Shown here one piece after another: positions 1 to 6,169 of a stretch of DNA of 6,169 nt. The DNA comes from Bacteroidales bacterium (GTDB lineage Bacteria; Bacteroidota; Bacteroidia; Bacteroidales; Marinilabiliaceae), in contig CAAFWU010000057.1 in assembly GCA_900766825.1 (NCBI GenBank), positions 1 through 6,169 on the forward strand, given 5' to 3'. Position 1 is the stretch's first letter. The number at the start of each line of letters is the position of its first letter. Made by a program: the position numbers and the translations under genes. The notes below the pieces were generated by a model. The model was not told the DNA's origin, searched no databases, and saw only the letters and a list, made by a program, of their open reading frames with translations.

Positions 1-1215
1 ACCACAGCGAATGGTTTGCCATCGAACTCTGTAACTAGTGTTACCCTCGATAATTTAGGCCGACTGTGGTTCGCCACCGATCAAGGCATGGCTTTTGTCC
101 ACTCCGATAATCAGGACGAGGTGATTGATGTCAACTACTGTTTCGGACTTCAGCGCGAGTATATTCGCGGAGCCTCGCTCTGCATGACAGATGGCAATTT
201 GATTTTTGGGAGCATAAGTGGGGCCATCGTTATCAACCCTCGTGATGTGCGAAAACTGGATTATGATGCCAGTCTGTCGTTTCTGAATATTGTTTGCGAT
301 GGCACAGAGAGTGCCGTTTTTAAGCATGACGTGGCTCGGATGTTAGAAAAAGGGGTGATAAGTCTCGGTTATAGACACCGCACATTCGAACTTCACTTCG
401 AGTGCATCAACATGAACAATCAGTACGACATTGCCTATCAGTATAAGGTGGGTAACGAAGGCTGGAGCCAACTATCTACCCAGCGCTACATCCGTTTTGT
501 TAACATGGAACCAGGCTCTCATCAGCTGATTGTTAGGGCGGTGAGCAAGACAAGCCACTTGGTTTTGGATGAGTGCCAACTGACCGTAACCATTGCTCAG
601 CCCTGGTGGAATTCGTGGTGGATGTGGTGCATTTACATTGCCTTCGTTGTCGGTCTGTTCTGTGCGGCTTGGTGGACCTATGGGCTGCACAGTAGATATA
701 TGAGATTGGTGGTGCAGGTGCTCGAGAACGACAACACTAATAATGTAAGGGCAAAATTTGCAGACTCTAAGGATGTTAAAGAGTCTAATGATGGCAGAGA
801 AACCATAGAACCCCAAGAGCTCAGAGATAATAGAGATTCAAGTGTGCCAAATGCAATAGATGAACAAGTTGAACAACCCAATAGCAGCGAGCAGGAGGCA
901 GCCGCCAATGATTCGTTTGTAGAGATAGCAACCAAACATATTTTGGATCATCTGTCCGATTCCGAGTACTCAATTGATAATCTCTGCTCCGATATGGCAA
1001 TGAGTAGAACAAAATTCTACATCATGCTCAAATCCATCACGGGTAAGTCTCCGCAGGAGTTCATACGAGTGGTTCGTTTGGAGCGAGCCGCTGTTCTGCT
1101 TAGGTCGGGGGCTCAAATACGTGATGTGGCAGAGAGGACGGGTTTCGACAATGCTAAGTACTTTAGCACCGTTTTCAAAAACTATTTTGGCATCTCACCA
1201 TCGAAATTCAATTGA
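1..1215 (+). CDS. Membrane-spanning sensor-regulator, reg_prop/Y_Y_Y periplasmic part with AraC-type HTH (5' truncated)
   Basis: The frame is open from base 1, so the gene starts outside the window; the TTG at 16 lies inside a conserved repeat (NGLPSNSVTSVTLDNLGRLW) and is not the start. Residues are numbered from base 1. About 4-80 are the last propeller blades, ending in the typical FGSISGAIVINP. About 120-200 are a Y_Y_Y domain (AYQYKVGNEGW, then MEPGSHQLIVRA). PWWNSWWMW leads into one transmembrane helix at about 207-225. About 229-303 are a polar, acidic, low-complexity linker. About 305-404 are a complete AraC-type domain with two helix-turn-helices, ending GFDNAKYFSTVFKNYFGISP. No histidine-kinase H, N or G box and no receiver domain lies between membrane and HTH, unlike the usual Bacteroidota HTCS. 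It probably senses a glycan fragment in the periplasm and activates the downstream genes directly, in the style of SusR-like regulators. It ends in tandem stops TGA TAA. The family call is firm; ligand and target are inferred. Confidence 0.9.
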   Translation, partial: TTANGLPSNSVTSVTLDNLGRLWFATDQGMAFVHSDNQDEVIDVNYCFGLQREYIRGASLCMTDGNLIFGSISGAIVINPRDVRKLDYDASLSFLNIVCDGTESAVFKHDVARMLEKGVISLGYRHRTFELHFECINMNNQYDIAYQYKVGNEGWSQLSTQRYIRFVNMEPGSHQLIVRAVSKTSHLVLDECQLTVTIAQPWWNSWWMWCIYIAFVVGLFCAAWWTYGLHSRYMRLVVQVLENDNTNNVRAKFADSKDVKESNDGRETIEPQELRDNRDSSVPNAIDEQVEQPNSSEQEAAANDSFVEIATKHILDHLSDSEYSIDNLCSDMAMSRTKFYIMLKSITGKSPQEFIRVVRLERAAVLLRSGAQIRDVAERTGFDNAKYFSTVFKNYFGISPSKFN

Positions 1216-1264
1216 TAATTTTTGTTGTCTTTGCAACAACTCATCTAATAAAATTAAGCCTCTA

Positions 1265-1304
1265 ATGGGTGCATTCTTTAAAAAGAGTGCACCCATATTT
1301 TTTT
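1265..1304 (+). terminator. Rho-independent terminator after the regulator gene
   Basis: ATGGGTGCA (1265-1273) pairs perfectly with TGCACCCAT (1288-1296). The stem extends inward through one G-T wobble and several A/T pairs, giving about 13-14 bp with a small A-rich loop. It is followed by seven T residues at 1298-1304. It lies 50 bases after the regulator stop codon and before the repeat array, so it should end the regulator transcript and separate it from the GH5-susC-susD unit. The stem would also form on the other strand, but no minus-strand gene needs it. Confidence 0.88.
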
Positions 1305-1336
1305 GTGCCTTGCCCAGAGCCCCAATTGATTGCCGA

Positions 1337-1418
1337 AAAGGTTTGATAGCTGTTTGAAAAGGTTTGAAATCTGACAAAAAACGGTTCTCAAACCTTTAAA
1401 AACAATGATTAAACCCTC
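1337..1418 (+). promoter_or_regulatory. Candidate operator: four 21-bp-phased half-sites, two direct and two inverted
   Basis: The element AAAGGTTTGAnAnCYG occurs at 1337-1352 and 1358-1373 (direct, 21 bp apart; the exact shared core is GAAAAGGTTTGA at 1335-1346 and 1356-1367). A third copy lies on the minus strand at 1382-1397 and fits every fixed position. A weaker fourth copy is at 1403-1418 on the minus strand, again 21 bp from the third, matching 9 of 14 defined positions including the GGTTT core. The layout is symmetric about 1377/1378. AraC proteins bind two half-sites per promoter through their two HTH motifs, and the araI1-I2 half-sites of E. coli are direct repeats with the same 21-bp period. 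The array sits 57 bases before the GH5 start codon, next to an AraC-type regulator gene, so it is the likely target. I found no convincing Bacteroidota -33 TTTG / -7 TAnnTTTG promoter nearby; an activator-dependent promoter may be weak. The repeats are seen; their role is inferred. Confidence 0.65.
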
Positions 1419-1474
1419 TTTCGCCAACAACGTCCCAAATTCGCAATTGCAAATTTTAATTAAAGCAAACGCAA

Positions 1475-2662
1475 ATGAAGTCAATGTTAACGAGTATGCT
1501 GCTCTTGGGCTTTTTTGCCATAACGAGCCATGCACAACCTACTGCTCGACAGTGGAACAGTGAAATAAAAGCTGGATGGAATTTGGGTAACCAATTCGAG
1601 AGCTGCCCTATAGGACAAGACAGCGAATCGGTGGGCTTGGGAGATCCAGATGGTGCCGACAATGCCGAGACGGCTTGGGGCAATCCATTGGTCACAAAGA
1701 AGATTATAAAAGGTGTACGCGATGCTGGTTTCGATGCAATTCGTATTCCCATCAGATGGCAGTGGCACATCAACAACCCCGCAGCCATGGTGATTAACAA
1801 GAATTGGATGAACAGAATCAAGGAGGTCATCAATTGGTGTTTGGACTACGACCTTAAGGTTATTATCAATGTTCACCATGATAAATGGCTCGAGAGCCGT
1901 CCTTATTACAACTACAAGGACGAGAATTGTCAAAAGTTGGCTCTGCTCTGGATGAATATTGCCAACGAACTTAAAGACTATGACTATCGCGTGGCCTTTG
2001 CAGGAACAAACGAGGTGCATGAACCCAACAATTGGGAGAGACCCAATGCCGAGAATTTGGCTGTGCAAAATGCCTACAATCAAACCTTTGTTGATATCGT
2101 TCGTGCCACTGGCGGCAAAAATATTAAGCGCAACCTGATTGTTCAGACCTATGTCTGCAACCCCTACTTCGGCATCGACAATGGCGACTTCATCATCCCC
2201 ACCGACTTTGAGGGTAATGGTAATAACTACATGAGCGTTGAGTTACACTATTACAACCCATGGGAGTATGCTGGTGGTTGCGACTTCTACTACTGGGGCG
2301 AACCCTATAGCCAATACGGTGTGCCTCAGAGCAATGAGAAGACAATGACAGAATTCTTCGACCGTGTGGCAAACGAATGGGGGGGCAAAGGTTTGGGCAT
2401 TGTGATTGGTGAGTGGGGCGTGACCAACCACTTCAAAGGAAACGAAGCCGACCGCATCCACGAGAACATGACATACTACTGCAAAACCTTGGTTTCCGAG
2501 GCTCGCAAACGTGGCTTTTCAACTTTTGTGTGGGACAATAATAGCACAGGCAACGGCCCCGAGAAATTCGCAATCTTCGATCGTGCTCGAGGCATGCGCG
2601 TTGTGGCTCCCTGGGTGCTCAATGGCATCAAGGAAGGTGCTGGCATCAAATCAGGAAAGTAA
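1475..2662 (+). CDS. Secreted GH5 family beta-glucanase (cellulase-like, probably subfamily GH5_4)
   Basis: This 395-residue single-domain enzyme should hydrolyse internal beta-1,4 links of a glucan such as cellulose, mixed-linkage glucan, xyloglucan or glucomannan by the retaining mechanism. Residues 1-20 form a signal peptide (MKSM, hydrophobic core, cleavage at SHA/Q). There is no lipobox, so it is probably periplasmic or secreted. GH5 landmarks occur in order: AGWNLGN (33-39), ETAWGNP (65-71), Arg90 in IRIPIRW, INVHHDKW with His134-His135, acid/base Glu180 in GTNEVH, LHYYNPW with His258 and Tyr260, nucleophile Glu313 in VIGEWG, and Trp353 in FVWDN. All key residues are present. There is no carbohydrate-binding module or C-terminal sorting domain. 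ATG 1475 is chosen because an in-frame stop at 1457-1459 excludes earlier ATGs and Lys2 gives a normal signal-peptide n-region. It leads the probable operon, 29 bases before susC. The GH5 call is firm; the subfamily and exact substrate are not settled by sequence reading. Confidence 0.93.
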   Translation: MKSMLTSMLLLGFFAITSHAQPTARQWNSEIKAGWNLGNQFESCPIGQDSESVGLGDPDGADNAETAWGNPLVTKKIIKGVRDAGFDAIRIPIRWQWHINNPAAMVINKNWMNRIKEVINWCLDYDLKVIINVHHDKWLESRPYYNYKDENCQKLALLWMNIANELKDYDYRVAFAGTNEVHEPNNWERPNAENLAVQNAYNQTFVDIVRATGGKNIKRNLIVQTYVCNPYFGIDNGDFIIPTDFEGNGNNYMSVELHYYNPWEYAGGCDFYYWGEPYSQYGVPQSNEKTMTEFFDRVANEWGGKGLGIVIGEWGVTNHFKGNEADRIHENMTYYCKTLVSEARKRGFSTFVWDNNSTGNGPEKFAIFDRARGMRVVAPWVLNGIKEGAGIKSGK

Positions 2663-2691
2663 ACAATGATTTAGGTTAAACATTATTTAAG

Positions 2692-5600
2692 ATGAAGCAG
2701 ATAGGATTGATTCTCTGCACACTCGGTGTAGGTTTGTTGTCCATGTCGGTTCAGACGACTATGGCTCAACAGACCGCTGTGAGTGCCGCAGCTAATGCAA
2801 AAACAATTACCGTAAAAGGTGTAATCAAAGATAGCACGGGTCCCATGATGGGTGTGGCTGTCAGAGTGGCTGGCACCACAAATGGTGCCATAAGCGATAT
2901 GGATGGTAATTTCTCCATCTCTTGCAATGAAGGCGATGATTTGGAGGTCTCCTTTGTGGGCTATAAGAACCAAAGCCTCAAGGCTCAGCCCAACATGACC
3001 ATTGTGATGGAGGAGGATAATAAAATTATTGGTGAGGTCATGGTAACTGCTCTTGGTATCAAGCGCGACCGCAAGGCCTTGGGCTACGGTCTCTCTGAGG
3101 TTAAGGGCGAGGAACTCACCAAGGCCAAGGAGACCAACGTTATTAACTCTCTCTCTGGTAAAGTGGCTGGCCTGGTGGTTCAGGGTACAGCTGGCGGTGC
3201 TGCTGGTTCCACTCGTGTGCTGCTCCGTGGTACAACAGAAATGACGGGCAACAACCAACCTCTCTATGTGGTGGACGGTGTGCCCTTGGATAATACAAAC
3301 TTTGGCAGTGCAGGTGAAAATGGTGGCTACGACTTGGGCGACGGCATTTCGGCCATCAACCCAGACGATATTGAGTCCATGACGGTGCTCAAAGGTCCCG
3401 CCGCTTCGGCTCTCTATGGTTCGCGTGCCTCCCACGGTGTCATCCTCATCACCACCAAGAAGGCCGAGAAGGATAAATTCTCTATTGAGTACAACGGTTC
3501 GCTCACTTTCGACACTCAGTTGGCCAAGTGGGACGATGTGCAGCTTGTTTATGGTATGGGCGACAACGGCCAGTATCAACTTGATGCCTCGTCGGGCACC
3601 AACCAAAGCTGGGGCACCAAGGCCGATATGCTCGATAAGACCTATTACGATGGTTCCGTACGTCCTTTCTTGATGTACTCCAACAACACCTCTTCTTTCT
3701 TCCGCACAGGTCTCACTGCTCAAAACACAGCTATTATTAGTGTCAACTCGGGCAAGACAGGCATTCGCTTCTCCTTCACCGATATGCGAAACAAAGACAT
3801 TCTGCCCAACACCAATATGTATCGTGATAACTTCAACTTGCGTGTGAACACATCGGCTGGACCTGTGGATTTCGACTTCACTGCAAACTACACTCTGGAG
3901 CATGTTAAGAACCGACCCGCTCTGGGCGACTCGCAGAGCAATGTGGGCAAGAACCTTATGACTTTGGCCAGCACCTACAATCAAGAGTGGCTCAAGAACT
4001 ATCAGAACGAAGATGGTACCTACGCTCGCTGGAATGGCAACGACCAGTACAACAAAAACCCCTATTGGGACCTCTATAAATGTGACAACACCACCGACAA
4101 GAATGTCTACCGTTTCACAGGCAAAGTAATCTACAACATAGGTGAGCATCTGAAACTGCAAGGCACCGTGGGCACAGACATCAACAACATGGAGTTCGTT
4201 GACTACATTGCTCGCACAACTCCTGGTGTTCAGGCTGGTAAGTTGACCAACCAAATCTTCAACAACCGCACTCTGAACGTTGAATTCTTAGCTCTCTACA
4301 ACAATAGCTGGGATAAGTTCGACTTCAACGCCACTTTGGGTGGCAACGTATTCAAGGTGAACAACAAGACCAACACTATCACTGGCACCGACCAGCAGAT
4401 GGACGACATTGTCACCATCATGAACTACTCTGAGCAGAACGTACAACAGAGCACCTATAAGAAACAGATTAACTCTCTATTCGGTAGCGCAAGCATCGGC
4501 TTCCTCCGCACATACTATTTGGAAGGCACCGTACGCGGCGACCGTTCCTCTACTCTGCCTGTGGATAACAACACCTATGTCTACCCATCAGTTTCTGCAA
4601 GCGTAGTATTCTCTGAGTACATCAAGAACAAGCGCATCATTAACTACGGTAAGTTCCGCGCCTCTTGGGCAAAAGTAGGTTCCGATACCGATCCCTACCA
4701 GCTCTCGCAGAACTATGCCACTGGCAAATACTCCTATCCTGGCTACACCATTGGCATGATCAACAATGACACTCAGCCAAACAAGAACCTCAAGCCCACA
4801 ATGACCAAGTCCTACGAACTCGGTTTCGAGGCCAAGTTCTTCAACAGCCGTTTGGGTATCGACTTCACCTACTACGACCAGAAGTCCAAAGACCAGATTA
4901 TTGGTTTGGCTTCTTCGGCAACCTCGGGCTATTCCTATCGCCTCATCAATGCGGGTGAGATCCAGAACCGCGGTGTGGAGATTGCCATCAACGGTCGTAT
5001 TCTTCAGGTCAAGGACTTCGCTTGGGACGCTGGTTTCAACTACTCTAAAAACAGCAACAAAGTTCTTGAACTCATCGAGGGTATGGACTACTTCCAGTTA
5101 GCCGATGCTAGCTGGGCAGGTGTATCGGTTGGTGCCGAGGTGGGCAAAAACTTCGGTTCTATCCTTGGTACCGATTTCAAACGCAACGAGAATGGCGACA
5201 TCTTGATTGACAAAAACACAGGTCTACCTCTCTACGACGAGCAGCTCAAGACCCTTGGCAACTCTTCTTGGGATTGGACTGGTGGTTTCTACTCCACCTT
5301 CTCCTATAAAAATTTCCGCCTTGCGGCTTCCTTCGATATCAAGATTGGTGCCGACCTCTACTCTTTCTCCATGCGCTCGGCCTACCTCACTGGCAAAGCC
5401 AAAGAGACATTGGCAGGACGCGAAGAGTGGTATAGGTCCGAAGAGGCTCGCAAAGCTGCTGGCATGACCGAGGAACAGTGGCGTGCCGCTGGCAACTGCG
5501 AAGGCTTTGTGGCCGATGGCGTGGTGGACAATGGCGATGGCACTTACAGCAAAAATACCTATGCTGTCAACCCACAAAACTATTGGAAGAGCGTTGTGGC

Positions 5601-5865
5601 CAAGGCTCCCGCTCTCTTCATCTACGACAACTCATACATCAAGTGCCGCGAGATAACCTTCGGCTACACTTTCCCCAACAGCATACTGGGCAAAGCCATC
5701 AAGGCTATGAACGTATCTTTTGTGGCTCGTAACCCCTTCATCGTTTGGAAGAACATTCCTAACATCGATCCCGACTCCAACTACAACACCTCGGGCATGG
5801 GTCTTGAGTATGGTTCGCTGCCTTCACGCCGCAGCTATGGTTTCAACTTGAATATTAAGTTCTAA
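2692..5865 (+). CDS. SusC/RagA-type TonB-dependent outer-membrane transporter
   Basis: This 1057-residue protein imports oligosaccharides across the outer membrane using TonB energy, with a SusD partner as lid. Residues 1-25 are a signal peptide (cleavage at TMA/QQ). About 38-108 are a carboxypeptidase-regulatory-like beta-sandwich (GAISDMDGNFSI, GDDLEVSFVGY). The SusC hallmark MVTALGIKRDRKALGYG lies at about 117-133. The plug follows to about 257, with LRGTTEM, QPLYVVDGVPLD and SMTVLKGPAASALYGSRASH. The rest is beta-barrel, ending in an aromatic strand with terminal Phe (FNLNIKF) suited to BAM recognition. There is no STN domain, so it is not the transducing type that works with an anti-sigma/ECF pair; this fits control by the upstream sensor-regulator. 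Length is normal and no frameshift is visible. ATG 2692 is the first ATG after an in-frame stop at 2677-2679. The gene ends in tandem stops TAA TAG, 21 bases before susD. The family is certain; the transported glycan is inferred from the GH5 neighbour. Confidence 0.97.
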   Translation: MKQIGLILCTLGVGLLSMSVQTTMAQQTAVSAAANAKTITVKGVIKDSTGPMMGVAVRVAGTTNGAISDMDGNFSISCNEGDDLEVSFVGYKNQSLKAQPNMTIVMEEDNKIIGEVMVTALGIKRDRKALGYGLSEVKGEELTKAKETNVINSLSGKVAGLVVQGTAGGAAGSTRVLLRGTTEMTGNNQPLYVVDGVPLDNTNFGSAGENGGYDLGDGISAINPDDIESMTVLKGPAASALYGSRASHGVILITTKKAEKDKFSIEYNGSLTFDTQLAKWDDVQLVYGMGDNGQYQLDASSGTNQSWGTKADMLDKTYYDGSVRPFLMYSNNTSSFFRTGLTAQNTAIISVNSGKTGIRFSFTDMRNKDILPNTNMYRDNFNLRVNTSAGPVDFDFTANYTLEHVKNRPALGDSQSNVGKNLMTLASTYNQEWLKNYQNEDGTYARWNGNDQYNKNPYWDLYKCDNTTDKNVYRFTGKVIYNIGEHLKLQGTVGTDINNMEFVDYIARTTPGVQAGKLTNQIFNNRTLNVEFLALYNNSWDKFDFNATLGGNVFKVNNKTNTITGTDQQMDDIVTIMNYSEQNVQQSTYKKQINSLFGSASIGFLRTYYLEGTVRGDRSSTLPVDNNTYVYPSVSASVVFSEYIKNKRIINYGKFRASWAKVGSDTDPYQLSQNYATGKYSYPGYTIGMINNDTQPNKNLKPTMTKSYELGFEAKFFNSRLGIDFTYYDQKSKDQIIGLASSATSGYSYRLINAGEIQNRGVEIAINGRILQVKDFAWDAGFNYSKNSNKVLELIEGMDYFQLADASWAGVSVGAEVGKNFGSILGTDFKRNENGDILIDKNTGLPLYDEQLKTLGNSSWDWTGGFYSTFSYKNFRLAASFDIKIGADLYSFSMRSAYLTGKAKETLAGREEWYRSEEARKAAGMTEEQWRAAGNCEGFVADGVVDNGDGTYSKNTYAVNPQNYWKSVVAKAPALFIYDNSYIKCREITFGYTFPNSILGKAIKAMNVSFVARNPFIVWKNIPNIDPDSNYNTSGMGLEYGSLPSRRSYGFNLNIKF

Positions 5866-5886
5866 TAGCCTATCACGAAAACAATT

Positions 5887-6137
5887 ATGAAAAAATTATA
5901 TACCCACATAGCCTCGGCCATGATGGTCTTGGCTCTTGGCGGTCTCGGACTCACCTCCTGCTCCGACGAGCACATGGAGGAGGTCAATACCGACGAGTCG
6001 AAGGCCAACACCATGAACCCCAATGCGCAACTCACCACTGCACTGTTGCAAACCTACGGTGACTTTCAGGTTATGGACACCTACCGTTGCTACATCACTG
6101 GCTTCACCCAGTACTACGCTGGCGGCTGGAATGTGTC
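5887..6137 (+). CDS. SusD/RagB-type surface glycan-binding lipoprotein (3' truncated by contig end)
   Basis: Only about the first 83 residues are genuine. MKK plus a hydrophobic stretch and the lipobox LTSC (22-25) mark a lipoprotein signal peptide with Cys25 as lipidation site. The residues after Cys25, SDEHMEE, are acidic in the manner of Bacteroidota lipoprotein export signals that send proteins to the cell surface. The following EEVNTDE and later FTQYYAGGW resemble the start of SusD family members (perhaps the SusD-like_2 branch). Its place directly after susC is the conserved susC-susD order. The partner role is to bind the oligosaccharide and cap the SusC barrel. It begins 21 bases after the susC stop and in the same frame. 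The open frame continues to the window end, but 6138-6169 is sequencing adapter, so residues from Asp85 on (DRKSTRLNSS) are not part of the protein and Ser84 is uncertain. Confidence 0.88.
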
Positions 6138-6169
6138 AGATCGGAAGAGCACACGTCTGAACTCCAGTC
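6138..6169 (+). other. Illumina TruSeq adapter remnant (not biological)
   Basis: The final 32 bases match the start of the Illumina TruSeq 3' adapter exactly as I know it: AGATCGGAAGAGC, followed directly by ACACGTCTGAACTCCAGTC to the last base. The genomic sequence therefore ends at about 6137; a base or two at the junction could belong to either. This adapter read-through was assembled onto the contig end and extends the susD frame with false residues. Confidence 0.97.

Noticed and set aside
16..18. TTG as the start codon of the regulator.
   Set aside because: The frame is open to base 1 and the residues before it (ANG) complete the conserved NGLPSN repeat motif, so the gene begins upstream of the window.
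1222..1239. Small hairpin TTGTTG / CAACAA just after the regulator stop codon.
   Set aside because: Only six mostly A/T pairs and no following T tract; the strong terminator at 1265-1304 explains transcription end better.
1121..1357. A 78-residue open frame on the plus strand crossing the end of the regulator gene.
   Set aside because: It overlaps the conserved HTH coding region in another frame and then runs through the terminator and part of the repeat array; it is a shadow frame.
1305..1474. A Bacteroidota promoter of the -33 TTTG / -7 TAnnTTTG type upstream of GH5.
   Set aside because: Several TTTG words occur, but all are parts of or next to the repeats and none has a TAnnTTTG at proper distance. 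I do not call a promoter.
1400..2671. The 11-base word AAACAATGATT occurs at 1400-1410 and again at 2661-2671, before the GH5 and susC genes.
   Set aside because: Short, A/T-rich and without further shared flanks or a matching position relative to the start codons; chance is the simplest explanation.
2683..4254. A 523-residue open frame on the minus strand opposite the first half of susC.
   Set aside because: It lies entirely antisense to a clear SusC gene, its product is a low-complexity Val/His/Ile-rich shadow with no recognizable domain, and such long antisense frames are common opposite genes with biased codons.

Overview
The window looks like part of a polysaccharide utilization locus (PUL) from a gut- or rumen-type member of the Bacteroidota, most likely a Prevotella relative. 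The evidence is a SusC/SusD pair, a reg_prop/Y_Y_Y sensor-regulator, a GH5 enzyme of the kind common in rumen Prevotella, A-rich leaders without a clear Shine-Dalgarno, and moderate base composition. The genus is inferred; nothing here fixes a species.

All four genes are on the + strand. (1) At 1-1215 is the 3' part of a membrane-bound transcription regulator. It has the last blades of a periplasmic propeller, a Y_Y_Y domain, one transmembrane helix, a polar linker and an AraC-type DNA-binding domain. It lacks the histidine kinase and receiver domains of the usual hybrid two-component system (HTCS). (2) The 259-base gap at 1216-1474 holds a strong Rho-independent terminator (1265-1304) and then an array of 21-bp-phased repeats (1337-1418). 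I read this array as the operator for the AraC-type regulator. (3) At 1475-2662 is a secreted GH5 beta-glucanase with the expected catalytic residues. (4) At 2692-5865 is a full-length SusC-type TonB-dependent transporter. (5) From 5887 a SusD-type surface lipoprotein begins and is cut off by the end of the contig.

The last 32 bases (6138-6169) are not biological. They match the Illumina TruSeq 3' adapter, so the true sequence ends near 6137 and the last residues of the open frame are artefactual.

The spacing (29 bases between GH5 and susC, 21 bases between susC and susD) suggests one operon. The terminator separates it from the regulator gene. The likely circuit is: a beta-glucan oligosaccharide in the periplasm is sensed by the regulator, the HTH domain binds the array at 1337-1418, and the enzyme, transporter and binding lipoprotein are induced together. 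The most interesting points are the kinase-less regulator and the symmetric 21-bp operator array beside it. The individual gene families are well known.
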